Source: Bacillota bacterium (GTDB lineage Bacteria > Bacillota > Clostridia > Christensenellales > SZUA-584). From it: a stretch of DNA of 64,000 nucleotides. The position numbers and the translations under genes are program-made. Position 1 is the stretch's first letter; each line of letters begins with the position of its first letter. The stretch covers positions 24,745-88,744 of the forward strand of contig JAEWTW010000023.1 of assembly GCA_023397655.1 (NCBI GenBank), written 5' to 3'. The notes below the pieces were generated by a model. It made no database searches, had not been told where the DNA came from, and saw nothing but the letters and a program-made list of their open reading frames with translations. Positions 28,533-36,760 of this stretch are shown here, in pieces.

Positions 28533-29714
28533 CTATTCCGCTCTTTTTATAGCCTGGCTCTTTTTCAAGTCAATTAAATACAGGTATCGCTGATATGCGA
28601 CTTCAATGGCATCTTCCCAGCTGCGATACAGCGAAGCACGGGCCGCATCGCCCGTCTGGACACCCTTTTCGGGGTTGTTGATGATGAACCGGATTGCTTC
28701 CGCCAGCGACTCAGCATTGTTCTGAATCAGAAAACCGTTCTGCTCCGTCACACCCTGCGACGTACTGGAACCACGCACAAAAACGGTGGGGCATCCGCAC
28801 GCAGCCGCTTCGCGCGGCACCAGCGACGAAGTGTCATAGAGCGATGGAAAAAGCATCGCACTGCAGCGCAGATAAATATCAGCGATCAGGTCCCGGTCCT
28901 GTATGCGGCCTGCAAATGTGACTTTGTCTTTCATGCCGAGTTCCGACACCATGCTCTCCATATCGGCGCGGCGCGCGCCGTCGCCCACGAAAAGCATATG
29001 AAAATCTGCGCCTTCTCTGTGGAGCTTCCCCAAGGCTTCGATCACCATCTTGAGATTTTTCTGCCATATGTGCTGGCCGATATAAAGAAAGAGCGGCGTT
29101 TTGGCGTCGATACCAAACCGGCTGTTGACAATATCATCAGACTGAGGGCTCCGGTGCCGGATATCGATATCGCAGCCGTTCTCCATGATGAACACGTCGC
29201 CTTCATATCCATATTCGCGCAGAGTTTCCACCGAAGCTTTGTTGACCGTCCAGACTTCGTCAGCCGATTCGTAGAAGGAAGCGATCATTTGAAGCACGCC
29301 CTCCACGATCTTATCCGATTTGAGCGCCGCTTTAAAATCGTCCTTATATTTGGAATGAAACGTGGCGACAAAGGGAATGTCCCGTTTGCGGGCAATGCTC
29401 TTTGCTGCCAGACCGGAAGAGAAAGGGCAGTGAGCATGCACGATATCGAACGGTATCTTTTTGAGGTCAAGCCAAAAGGACGTATGCATCTGCGGTAGTC
29501 CGAAACGGTATTCGTGCCGCGTCGGTACCTTTACGGAAGAATACCGGTAAACAGGATATTCGTAATCATCGACTGCATCCGGATACTTGGGCGTAATCAC
29601 ACAGCAGGAGCCATGCTTTTTGTTCATCCAATATGCGTAATTTTTAACGACGTTGGCCACGCCGTCCAAAATAGGCGGAAACGATTCATTAAACTGGCCG
29701 ATTGTGATGTTCAT
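28533..29714 (-). CDS. GT4-family glycosyltransferase, probably glycolipid synthesis
   Basis: The 393-aa protein is a GT-B fold glycosyltransferase of family 4. The N-terminus ITIGQFNESFPPILDGVANVV and the HAHCPFSSGLAAKSIARK stretch resemble diacylglycerol glucosyltransferases; the donor-site region includes LFPSLYDTSSLVPREAAACG. The open frame starts at 29762, but the predicted transcript begins near 29759 and the ATG at 29714 has GGGAGG upstream. With the neighbouring flippase-like protein, it may make membrane or lipoteichoic acid anchor glycolipids. Confidence 0.85.
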   Translation of the reverse strand: MNITIGQFNESFPPILDGVANVVKNYAYWMNKKHGSCCVITPKYPDAVDDYEYPVYRYSSVKVPTRHEYRFGLPQMHTSFWLDLKKIPFDIVHAHCPFSSGLAAKSIARKRDIPFVATFHSKYKDDFKAALKSDKIVEGVLQMIASFYESADEVWTVNKASVETLREYGYEGDVFIMENGCDIDIRHRSPQSDDIVNSRFGIDAKTPLFLYIGQHIWQKNLKMVIEALGKLHREGADFHMLFVGDGARRADMESMVSELGMKDKVTFAGRIQDRDLIADIYLRCSAMLFPSLYDTSSLVPREAAACGCPTVFVRGSSTSQGVTEQNGFLIQNNAESLAEAIRFIINNPEKGVQTGDAARASLYRSWEDAIEVAYQRYLYLIDLKKSQAIKRAE

Positions 29715-29765
29715 CCCTTGTATAGCCTCCCTGAGCCCACGGTTCCCCCTGCGCAGACCCACATC

Positions 29766-29793
29766 ATTATAGCAGACCCCTACACATTTTCAA
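29766..29793 (-). promoter_or_regulatory. Promoter of the glycosyltransferase gene
   Basis: TTGAAA (29793-29788) and TATAAT (29771-29766) are spaced by 16 bases on the minus strand. This supports the internal ATG at 29714 as the gene start. Confidence 0.65.
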
Positions 29794-29887
29794 TCGGCAT
29801 TTTGTAAACAATTGATTGCCTGAATACAAACCATTTGTAAACAAATATTATCGCGCAAGGCCTTAGCCAAGAAAAAATAAGTAAGCC

Positions 29888-29910
29888 AAAAACACCCTTT
29901 ACCGGGCGTT
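29888..29910 (-). terminator. Terminator after divIVA
   Basis: AACGCCC and GGGTGTT pair (one G-T) around a six-base loop, followed by a T run on the minus strand, 15 bases after the divIVA stop. Confidence 0.7.
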
Positions 29911-29924
29911 CAGGCAGAAAAAAC

Positions 29925-30905
29925 TCAATCGATGATTTCGTCGATCAGCGTCTTTAGGTCTTCCTTTTCCTTGGGATCTTTGAACGACAGCGGAAAGTCT
30001 TCAGGCTTGTCCTCGTTCTCATATATCCAGGAATAATCATCATACTTGGGCTTATAATCGCTGATGCTTTTTGGAGCTGCTTTGGGCGCTTCAGCCGGAG
30101 TCTGAACCGGCTGCTCCTGCTGCGGCTGTATCGCTTCCTCCGCAGGCTGCCTGTCTTCTGCCGGAGCTGACGTGAAATCAGCCGATTCCAGGGCGCCAAG
30201 CATCTTGTTGATCTCGTAAAGCTCCATAAACCCTGCCTGGTCTTCCGGGTTTTCCCCTGCCTCTTCTGCCTTTATCGACGGCAGCGAAACGCTTTCCGGT
30301 AAATCGGATGCCGTCTCGGGCTGCAGTTCAGGTTCGGAATCGTCGGGCAGATTCAGGCCGGGCATATCCTTTAAGCTCTGCGAGATGTCCTTGTCGATGC
30401 GGTGCAAAGCCTCGGTGTTGATGCCGCCGCCGAAGGGCGGTTCCTCCTGCCCGAAGTAGCTGCGGAACGTTTTTTCAAAATGAGCCGCCTGGGCGTTCAC
30501 CATATTGGCAAAACTGGTGGCAAAGCCCTGCGCGCAGCCTTTGAGCTCCTGCAGCTTAATCTCCGCGTCAGCCAGTTCTCTGGTGGCCTGATCAGCCCGC
30601 TTGCGGGCCGTGGTCTCAGCGCTGCTGATTACCAGTTCGGCTTTGCGCGAAGCGTCGTTGATGATGCGTTCAGCGGATTTCTGAGCGGAAACAAGCGTGT
30701 TCATAATGGTGTCTTCGGCTTCCTTGACTTTCCGCGCCTGTTCTCTCAAAGTCGCCAGCTCATTCTTCATCATTGCGTTTTCGTTCTGCATCTCTTTGAA
30801 CTCGTCAATGATTTGATCGAGGAACTTATCGACTTCATCCTCATCGTATCCTTTAAAGGAACGCTTAAATGTTTTTTCCAGTATATCCTTAACCGTTAAA
30901 GGCAC
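29925..30905 (-). CDS. divIVA: DivIVA-domain cell division protein
   Basis: DivIVA marks negatively curved membrane at poles and septa. The N-terminus PLTVKDILEKTFKRSFKGYDEDEVDKFL has the lipid-binding and crossover-turn features of the family. A long coiled coil spans about residues 30-130. The C-terminal half is an acidic, Pro/Gln-rich, low-complexity tail that is longer than usual (326 aa total). The start is GTG with AAAGGGG upstream. It lies just downstream of sepF, the common Firmicutes arrangement. Confidence 0.9.
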   Translation of the reverse strand: MPLTVKDILEKTFKRSFKGYDEDEVDKFLDQIIDEFKEMQNENAMMKNELATLREQARKVKEAEDTIMNTLVSAQKSAERIINDASRKAELVISSAETTARKRADQATRELADAEIKLQELKGCAQGFATSFANMVNAQAAHFEKTFRSYFGQEEPPFGGGINTEALHRIDKDISQSLKDMPGLNLPDDSEPELQPETASDLPESVSLPSIKAEEAGENPEDQAGFMELYEINKMLGALESADFTSAPAEDRQPAEEAIQPQQEQPVQTPAEAPKAAPKSISDYKPKYDDYSWIYENEDKPEDFPLSFKDPKEKEDLKTLIDEIID

Positions 30906-31028
30906 GCTTATACCCCTTTCCCACTTTTTCGCAGATCAATAGCTTTAATATCCCCTTCAAACAAAAGGCTATACGCGACATGCCACAAGCGCAGCCTGCG
31001 GCATGTCGGTCAGCACATATAAAGCTTA

Positions 31029-31493
31029 TCAGTCAAATCTGCGAAAACCATCACGGGTGCTCCGCTCGTCCGCATTCTGAGCGATATCGACATTGGACGG
31101 AGCGACAACGAAAATGCTTCTGGCAACCTTCTTGATATCGCCGCCCAGTGAATACACCGCGCCGCCGACAAAATCCAGAATCCTCTGGCCCAGCTCCACG
31201 TCCATCTCATCAAGGTTCATGATGACCGGCTTTCTGGCCTTCAGATTGTCGATGATGCATTCCGCCTCTTCGTAGCTGGACGGCTGGAATACAAGCATGC
31301 GCATCTTCGATGCGGAATTCGGAAGCCCGACCACTTTGCTTTGCTTGCGCTTGGGCAGTCTCTCTTCCTGTTCTTCCATCATCATCTCTTCTTCGTAGAA
31401 TTCCTCTTCTTCGTCCATGATCTCGTCATTTTCGAATTCTTCTTCCTCAAGGCCAACCGCGTCTAATATACGGTTAAAAAAACCTCTCGCCAT
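31029..31493 (-). CDS. sepF: Cell division protein SepF
   Basis: SepF binds FtsZ and membrane at the septum. It has an N-terminal amphipathic segment (ARGFFNRILDAVGL), an acidic linker rich in Glu, and the SepF core with VFQPSSYEEAECIIDNLKARKPVIMNLD. The length of 154 aa is normal. It is 23 bases after yggS, with divIVA next. Confidence 0.93.
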   Translation of the reverse strand: MARGFFNRILDAVGLEEEEFENDEIMDEEEEFYEEEMMMEEQEERLPKRKQSKVVGLPNSASKMRMLVFQPSSYEEAECIIDNLKARKPVIMNLDEMDVELGQRILDFVGGAVYSLGGDIKKVARSIFVVAPSNVDIAQNADERSTRDGFRRFD

Positions 31494-31516
31494 AGTATTG
31501 TAACCCCCTGAAAAAT

Positions 31517-32203
31517 TTAATTTGACCTCGCCCCAAATACGGCCGTGCCGATCCTGACCACATTTGAGCCTTCCTCTATGGCGGCTTCAAAATCGTCCGA
31601 CATACCCATTGAAAGGTATTCAAACCCGGTATACACTTTTCTGAAACGGTCATAGAGCATGCGCATTTTTTCAAAATGCTGTCTGTTATCACCCGCATGT
31701 TGGGCTGCCGGCGGTATCGCCATCAGTCCTTTAATGTGGATGCTCCTCATATCAGACAACTGCTCCAAAAACTGTTCCAGCTCCTCTTCGTATACGCCGG
31801 ACTTCGTCGGTTCCTTGGCGATGTTGAGCTGCACAAGCGCACTGAGCTGCGTGCCTTTTATATGGCACTGTCTTTGAATCTCATGCGCTAATGTGACCCT
31901 GTCTAATGAGTGCAGCAGATGCACACCTCCGTCAGTCAAATACTTGACCTTGTTGGTCTGCAGCGGCCCGATGATGTGCCAGATAAAGCCGTCTCCCAAA
32001 ACCTCACGTTTTTTGAGATACTCCTGCACACGGTTTTCACCAAAATCCCGTATCCCGGCTTTATATGCCTCGGACACGGCGGCGACGTCCACCGTCTTAC
32101 TGACCGCTATGATTGTGATATCGCTGCGACTCCTGCCTGTTTTGCTTGCGCTGGCATCCACCCTTTCTTCGATCATTCTGATGTTCTGTTCAATGCTGGT
32201 CAT
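31517..32203 (-). CDS. YggS-family PLP-binding protein
   Basis: This family keeps pyridoxal phosphate balance and is found next to sepF in many Firmicutes (YlmE). The 228-aa protein has the PLP lysine context IIAVSKTVD near residue 32, FGENRVQEYLKK, and the phosphate-binding end LSMGMSDDFEAAIEEGSNVVRIG. GGTGGGGGA precedes the ATG. No enzyme activity is established for the family. Confidence 0.93.
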   Translation of the reverse strand: MTSIEQNIRMIEERVDASASKTGRSRSDITIIAVSKTVDVAAVSEAYKAGIRDFGENRVQEYLKKREVLGDGFIWHIIGPLQTNKVKYLTDGGVHLLHSLDRVTLAHEIQRQCHIKGTQLSALVQLNIAKEPTKSGVYEEELEQFLEQLSDMRSIHIKGLMAIPPAAQHAGDNRQHFEKMRMLYDRFRKVYTGFEYLSMGMSDDFEAAIEEGSNVVRIGTAVFGARSN

Positions 32204-32235
32204 CTATCCCCCACCTTTGAGCAAGGTGCCATCGA

Positions 32236-33486
32236 CTATTTTTTGATAAGTTGTCCCACTTCAAGGCCCGGCTGCCCTTCATAGGTTTTTACGAATACAT
32301 ACTCGCCGTCGTCAGCGACCACCACCACCGGCACAATCTGCCCGTCCGCAGTCTCGACATAGTCCACATCATCAGAGGTTTTCACACAGCCTGCCGGTAT
32401 GCGAAGCCCTTCCTGAATGTTGTACAGCTTGGCCGAAACGCGCCGGTCTCCAAGCAGCGGGCCAATATTATCCTGTATCAGTATAGTATACACATAGCCG
32501 TCATTATTTTCAAGCTTTGTCGTATTAAAAACCACGCCGGTATACTGAGATTCCAGATAATCATCAAAAACGAGTGAAAAGGCGTTCCCCACATACATCT
32601 CGGGTATCTTTTTCTCACTCAGCATCACCACATACCATTCGTTCTCATCGACAACGCGGTACAGCGGCGCGGTGGCCTGATCCTCTTCGTTCGTCCTTAC
32701 CGTTTTGCCCGCTTCCACTTCCTCCAGCGCCTTCTTGGTAAAGCGGCCGATATTGTCTTTGGTCATCAGCGCTTCGCAGCCGTCAAAGTAGAAGCTGACA
32801 GTGCCGCTCTCCTTGGCGTTAAGGCTGGTGCGCCACCCGGCGATCTGCGTCAGCAGTTCGGTCTCCTCGGCATAATATCCGCGCAGGGTGTCGTCCGGCA
32901 TGACGGAGCTCTTCTGATATGCCATGCGCTCATCCAGCAGCGTGGCCATCTCGCGCTCAAGGAGCAGCGTTTTGTTAAGATCTCCGACAGCCACCGCCTG
33001 CTCGATTTCTTTAGCCTTGGCATCGATGCGGCTGTTAATATCGTTCAGCTGCTCATCGATGATGCCCGCCTGCAGCTCGTTGGTCTGGTAATCCAGTATT
33101 GTCTTCTGCAGATCCAGCAATATGGACAGCGTCTCATCGTTGTAGCCCCATTCGTAAACCTCAATGATGGGGTCCCCTTCGTCCACGTGCTGGCCTTCCA
33201 CCGCAATGAAGTCCGTTTTGCCGTAATTCTTCGCTTCGTAGACAACCTCACTGCGCAAAACGAGCATGTCGTAATTCGCGGTGAATTCCGTGCTTGCCCA
33301 TTCCACCGGCGCCGTGGGCTGTCCGCGCAGCACCAGAAACAGCGTTACCGCTGCTGCCGCCACTGCCGCAAGCAGATACAGGTAGAACTTCAGCTTTGGT
33401 TTGCGCCGCACCGTTACCCTGCGGTTCATGGTTTGGGGCGGGCGCTCATAATGATAACGGCCACTCGTTCTTTGCCTGACTGCCAT
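32236..33486 (-). CDS. HlyD-like envelope protein
   Basis: The 416-aa protein has a basic Arg/Lys-rich cytoplasmic start, one membrane segment (about residues 30-50) and a long extracellular part with a biotinyl/lipoyl-like half (VEGQHVDEGDPIIEVYEWG), a coiled coil around residues 130-200 and a beta-rich C-terminus. This is the architecture of HlyD-type adaptors. No exporter gene is adjacent. It belongs to the yggS-sepF-divIVA division cluster, so a role in the envelope at division is plausible but unproven. Confidence 0.7.
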   Translation of the reverse strand: MAVRQRTSGRYHYERPPQTMNRRVTVRRKPKLKFYLYLLAAVAAAAVTLFLVLRGQPTAPVEWASTEFTANYDMLVLRSEVVYEAKNYGKTDFIAVEGQHVDEGDPIIEVYEWGYNDETLSILLDLQKTILDYQTNELQAGIIDEQLNDINSRIDAKAKEIEQAVAVGDLNKTLLLEREMATLLDERMAYQKSSVMPDDTLRGYYAEETELLTQIAGWRTSLNAKESGTVSFYFDGCEALMTKDNIGRFTKKALEEVEAGKTVRTNEEDQATAPLYRVVDENEWYVVMLSEKKIPEMYVGNAFSLVFDDYLESQYTGVVFNTTKLENNDGYVYTILIQDNIGPLLGDRRVSAKLYNIQEGLRIPAGCVKTSDDVDYVETADGQIVPVVVVADDGEYVFVKTYEGQPGLEVGQLIKK

Positions 33487-33595
33487 TTTTAACCCTTCCT
33501 GTTGGTCACCTTTACTATTTCTCCGTTAAAAAAAAAATTCCTTTATAGAGGAATATAAAAAAAGCGCGAAAAACCGATTTTAATGTCCCGGTTGT

Positions 33596-34006
33596 CTACA
33601 GGTCTATCCGCACCTCCACGCTGTTGCCGCGCCCGCCAAAATTCATGTCCTGACACAGCGCCTGAACCAGCCGAAGGCCGCGACCGCGCTCCTTGTATAA
33701 TCCGTCTTCATCCACAGGCCGGGCCAGCCGTTCCATAGCCCGATCAAATTCAAACCCTTCGCCGCCGTCCTTGATGCCGATGCACAGGCTGTTGCCTCGC
33801 ATACCGGCCGCCAGTATCACCGGAGTTTTGGATGAGGGGGCGGCATGCTCAAAGCTGTTCACCAGCAGTTCGTTGATTACCAGCGCAATATCAAACCGGC
33901 GCTCCTCAGACAGCGCCGTATGGCGGCCCACACCGGTGATCACACCGTTTGCCACCTCTTTGATATCATCTATGGAAGTCAGCACATAGCGGCTCGAATA
34001 ACACAT
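33596..34006 (-). CDS. RsbW-type HATPase anti-sigma regulatory factor (canonical)
   Basis: This 136-aa protein is a GHKL-fold ATPase of the anti-sigma kinase type. The N box INELLVNSFEHA, G1 box KDGGEGF and G2 box RGRGLRLVQAL are all intact, so ATP binding is expected. It lies 98 bases downstream of the sigma gene. The first start is GTG at 34012, with an ATG two codons later (used here); neither has a strong ribosome site. It could be the active anti-sigma factor of this module. Confidence 0.8.
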   Translation of the reverse strand: MCYSSRYVLTSIDDIKEVANGVITGVGRHTALSEERRFDIALVINELLVNSFEHAAPSSKTPVILAAGMRGNSLCIGIKDGGEGFEFDRAMERLARPVDEDGLYKERGRGLRLVQALCQDMNFGGRGNSVEVRIDL

Positions 34007-34104
34007 ACACACTTACCAGTAAAGCACATATTTTCGCGTAAAAAGGCATTGCCTTCCACGCCGCGCTTCATACTCTATATACCCTGTATGGCCCGCGCCT
34101 AAAC

Positions 34105-34848
34105 TCATTTTTCATAGAAATTTCTGAACTTGACGAGTATCCGCCGCTCGATTCTGGACACGTACATCTGAGAAACGCCCAGCATCGCAGCCACCTCGCG
34201 CTGGCTCTTGTCCTGACCGTAGCGCTGCTCGATCACCTTCTTCTCCACATCGCTCAAATGGTCCAGACAGTAGTCCAGAAAATCCTTGTCCTCAATCTGC
34301 TCGTACGCGTTGTCAGTGCTGCCCACCAGCTTGATCAGCTGCGAATCCTCGCTCATCGCCACAAAGCTGTCCAGCGACGTGGCGTATCCCACCGACTGCG
34401 CTTCCATCAGTTCCAGTACGCGTTCTACCGTCAGCCCAAGGTATTCCGCCATCTGGTCGGGCGTGGCGCTGCGGCCATATTTGGCAGTCAGCACAGCCTT
34501 GGCCTCCTCCAGCTTGCGGATCATTTCACTCTCCCGCCGCGAGATGCGCACCATGCGCGTCTTGTCGCGGAAGTAGTTCTTGATCTCGCCCACCAGCGTG
34601 GGTGTCGCAAAGCTGGCAAACTTGACGCCGCGTCCCGATTCAAAGCGGTCCAGCGCCTTCACCAGTGCCAGAGAAGCCACCTGAAACAGGTCGTCATATT
34701 CCACGCCCCGCCCCACGAACTTCTTGGCGACTATTTCTGCAATATAAAGATACTTCTCCAGAATGTGGTTGCGCAGCGATTCGGAACGCGTCTGCTCGTA
34801 GCGTTCAAACAACGACTGTTCTGTCACATCCGCCCTAACCTGCTCCAT
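34105..34848 (-). CDS. SigB/SigF/SigG-type RNA polymerase sigma factor
   Basis: The 247-aa sigma factor contains region 2 (VEYDDLFQVASLALVKALDRF, KFASFATPTLVGEIKNYFRDK), region 3 and a region 4 helix-turn-helix (SQREVAAMLGVSQMYVSRIERR). This arrangement is the SigB/SigF/SigG subgroup, controlled by partner switching. A GTG at 34872 overlaps the upstream gene without a ribosome site; the ATG at 34848 has GGGGA upstream and is preferred. Placement between RsbV/RsbW-like genes supports control by phosphorylation. General stress or sporulation cannot be decided. Confidence 0.88.
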   Translation of the reverse strand: MEQVRADVTEQSLFERYEQTRSESLRNHILEKYLYIAEIVAKKFVGRGVEYDDLFQVASLALVKALDRFESGRGVKFASFATPTLVGEIKNYFRDKTRMVRISRRESEMIRKLEEAKAVLTAKYGRSATPDQMAEYLGLTVERVLELMEAQSVGYATSLDSFVAMSEDSQLIKLVGSTDNAYEQIEDKDFLDYCLDHLSDVEKKVIEQRYGQDKSQREVAAMLGVSQMYVSRIERRILVKFRNFYEK

Positions 34849-34865
34849 ATTGTCCCCAACGATTT

Positions 34866-35234
34866 CTAACACGGCTGTTTATTGAAGCGCACCGCTTTCA
34901 CGATGCCGTCTTCTTCATCGATCTCGCAGCTATCCACCAATGCCTCCAGCAGATATTGGCTGAGGCTCTCTTCCTGCAGCTCCTCAGCGGAACCGCTCTG
35001 CCCCTGCCCCACAAACTCCAGCGACATGCCGTCGCCTGCTGTGATCTGTATGCGAAGTACATCGGGTTTCGATTCCAGCAGCAGTATGCACGCCTCCGCG
35101 CTGGCCACCTTGAGGTCCTCAATGTCCTCAATGCCAAAGCACCCGCGTTCTGCAACGGCGGACACCACCAGCCGCACGGCCAGTATGTATTCGGGTTTGG
35201 CCGGAAACTCAAGTCTGATAATATCGCCGCTCAC
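34866..35234 (-). CDS. Degenerate RsbW-like anti-sigma protein
   Basis: The 122-aa protein occupies the place of rsbW/spoIIAB between the STAS gene and the sigma gene and has the size and start (LEFPAKPEYILAVRLVVSAVAE) of that family. However, the N-box region reads DLKVASAEACILLLES, without the Asn and His needed for ATP/Mg binding, and no G1 or G2 glycine boxes can be seen. It probably binds partners without kinase activity. Its start overlaps the STAS gene's stop by four bases. Confidence 0.7.
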   Translation of the reverse strand: MSGDIIRLEFPAKPEYILAVRLVVSAVAERGCFGIEDIEDLKVASAEACILLLESKPDVLRIQITAGDGMSLEFVGQGQSGSAEELQEESLSQYLLEALVDSCEIDEEDGIVKAVRFNKQPC

Positions 35235-35551
35235 GTTTCCTTCACCTCAATGTCAAAGATTCTGTCCAGCCCGGTCAGCGTAAAAATCTTGGCGATATGC
35301 GGCTTTAAGCTGACGATACTGATTTGTCTTTCGGCTTCCTTGACCTTTTTAAGTGCGCTCACCAGCACCCCAAGACCCGTCGAATCGATGTACTTGAGGC
35401 TTGCGCAGTCCAGCACGATATCCGCCTTCCTCTCGTCGATCAAGGCGTGCAGCTCGGATTTCAAGCTGTCAGCGTTGTAGATATCCACCTCGCCGTAGAG
35501 ATGCACATCCCATCTGTCCATCCCTTCATCGTAATTCGCATCCAAGAGCAT
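35231..35551 (-). CDS. STAS-domain anti-anti-sigma factor (RsbV/SpoIIAA-like)
   Basis: This 106-aa protein is a single STAS domain. The phosphorylation motif is LKYIDSTGLGVLVSAL, in which the serine after IDS is the usual target of RsbW-type kinases. It is the first gene of the STAS/RsbW-like/sigma unit, behind an extended -10 promoter. Dephosphorylated protein should capture the anti-sigma factor and free the sigma; this is family knowledge. Confidence 0.88.
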   Translation of the reverse strand: MLLDANYDEGMDRWDVHLYGEVDIYNADSLKSELHALIDERKADIVLDCASLKYIDSTGLGVLVSALKKVKEAERQISIVSLKPHIAKIFTLTGLDRIFDIEVKET

Positions 35552-35577
35552 AGGCCATCCTCCTGTTCATTTCCATA

Positions 35578-35583
35578 ATTATA
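35578..35583 (-). promoter_or_regulatory. Extended -10 box of the sigma module
   Basis: TGTTATAAT on the minus strand lies 27 bases before the STAS gene start. The 17-base-spaced -35 position reads GACAAG, a poor match. Confidence 0.5.
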
Positions 35584-35628
35584 ACACATACTCACGGTAA
35601 CTTGTCCAACAAACTGTGGAACTTTTCT

Positions 35629-36753
35629 TTAAAGAATAACCCACGCACCGGCCATCGCCGATTCCACCGCCTTGTCCAGCACGTACTGGTTGTATACGCC
35701 GTCGTCAATGGAAGGAGACGGCGCTGTGCCCGTATGGATGCTGTTGAAAAACGTGTACATGCTGTGCGCGTGTGCCCTCACCCAGCCGATCGCCAGCTTG
35801 GGCGCGGGTATCTGCCCGCCCGGCGCTTCATAGCGCTGATACGACTCTATCGCCTTGAAGCCGCGGTTACCCCCGAACGTTCCGTCGGCATCCGTACAGT
35901 CGTAAAAATCCACCGTATTGGGGTAATCAGCATTGAAGCGCAGTGCACCCTTGTCGCCGTACAGCCGGATATCCAGCTCGTCGTTGGTGCCCGTGGCCAG
36001 CTTGGACGCCGTGATGGTGCCCATTGCGCCGTTTTTCAGCTGCGCTGTCATATAAACCGCATCGTCCACATCCACCGTTTTGCTGCCGCCGTCCGCGGGG
36101 CGCTCTCCCGTCACCGTCTGCATCGCCGCGTTCAGCCGCGCAATCGGTCCGGCGAGAAAGCATAGCAGGTCAGCCGCGTGCGAACCCATATCCGCCAGCG
36201 TGCCGCTGCCCGAAAGCTCGCGGGAAAACCGCCACGTATGCTTCTTATCTGCGTCCACGTTGGATGCGTGGTTGTACACCACCTGAAATGACAGCAGTCG
36301 TCCCAGCCGTCCTTCGTCCATCAGCTGTTTGGCGCGCATGACCGCCGGAAAGTGCCGGTTGTTAAACACCATCTGCGCCACCTTGTCCGACTTGTCTGCC
36401 GCCGCCTTGATACGCAGTGCCTCGTCATAGCTGGTCGCAATGGGCTTCTCGCAGTAGAGATGCTTGCCCGCCTCCAGCGCCATCACAGCGTACTGAGCGT
36501 GCTGGCTGTTGGGCAGGCAGATGCTGATGGCATCGATGTCGTCCCGGGCGATCAGCTCTTCAGGCGAACGGGCTGCAAATTCGAAGCCCATGCTGTCCAC
36601 CGCGCGCTGCGCCTTCTCGAACGTCCTGTTGTACACGCCTGCCAGCCTGACGCCGAAGGGCAGATCGTACAAAAACGGAAGTGCGCCCGCCGCATAAGCG
36701 TGAACCCGTCCGATGGTGCCAAAACCCAGTATGCCCAGCCTGTAAACCTTCAT
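35629..36753 (-). CDS. Gfo/Idh/MocA-family oxidoreductase
   Basis: The 374-aa protein has an N-terminal Rossmann fold (LGILGFGTIGRVHAYA), the motif EKPIATSYDEA and a C-terminal substrate domain with the DMGSHAADLL stretch typical of the family. Members oxidise or reduce sugars, inositols or their derivatives with NAD(P). It follows the alpha/beta hydrolase gene by seven bases, so the pair is probably co-transcribed. Substrate unknown. Confidence 0.88.
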   Translation of the reverse strand: MKVYRLGILGFGTIGRVHAYAAGALPFLYDLPFGVRLAGVYNRTFEKAQRAVDSMGFEFAARSPEELIARDDIDAISICLPNSQHAQYAVMALEAGKHLYCEKPIATSYDEALRIKAAADKSDKVAQMVFNNRHFPAVMRAKQLMDEGRLGRLLSFQVVYNHASNVDADKKHTWRFSRELSGSGTLADMGSHAADLLCFLAGPIARLNAAMQTVTGERPADGGSKTVDVDDAVYMTAQLKNGAMGTITASKLATGTNDELDIRLYGDKGALRFNADYPNTVDFYDCTDADGTFGGNRGFKAIESYQRYEAPGGQIPAPKLAIGWVRAHAHSMYTFFNSIHTGTAPSPSIDDGVYNQYVLDKAVESAMAGAWVIL

Positions 36754-36760
36754 GAATCCG

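Noticed and set aside
30976..31008. Inverted repeat with nine-base arms CGACATGCC and GGCATGTCG after sepF
   Set aside because: The stem is strong but no T run follows directly on the minus strand, so I do not call it a terminator; it may be only an intergenic hairpin.
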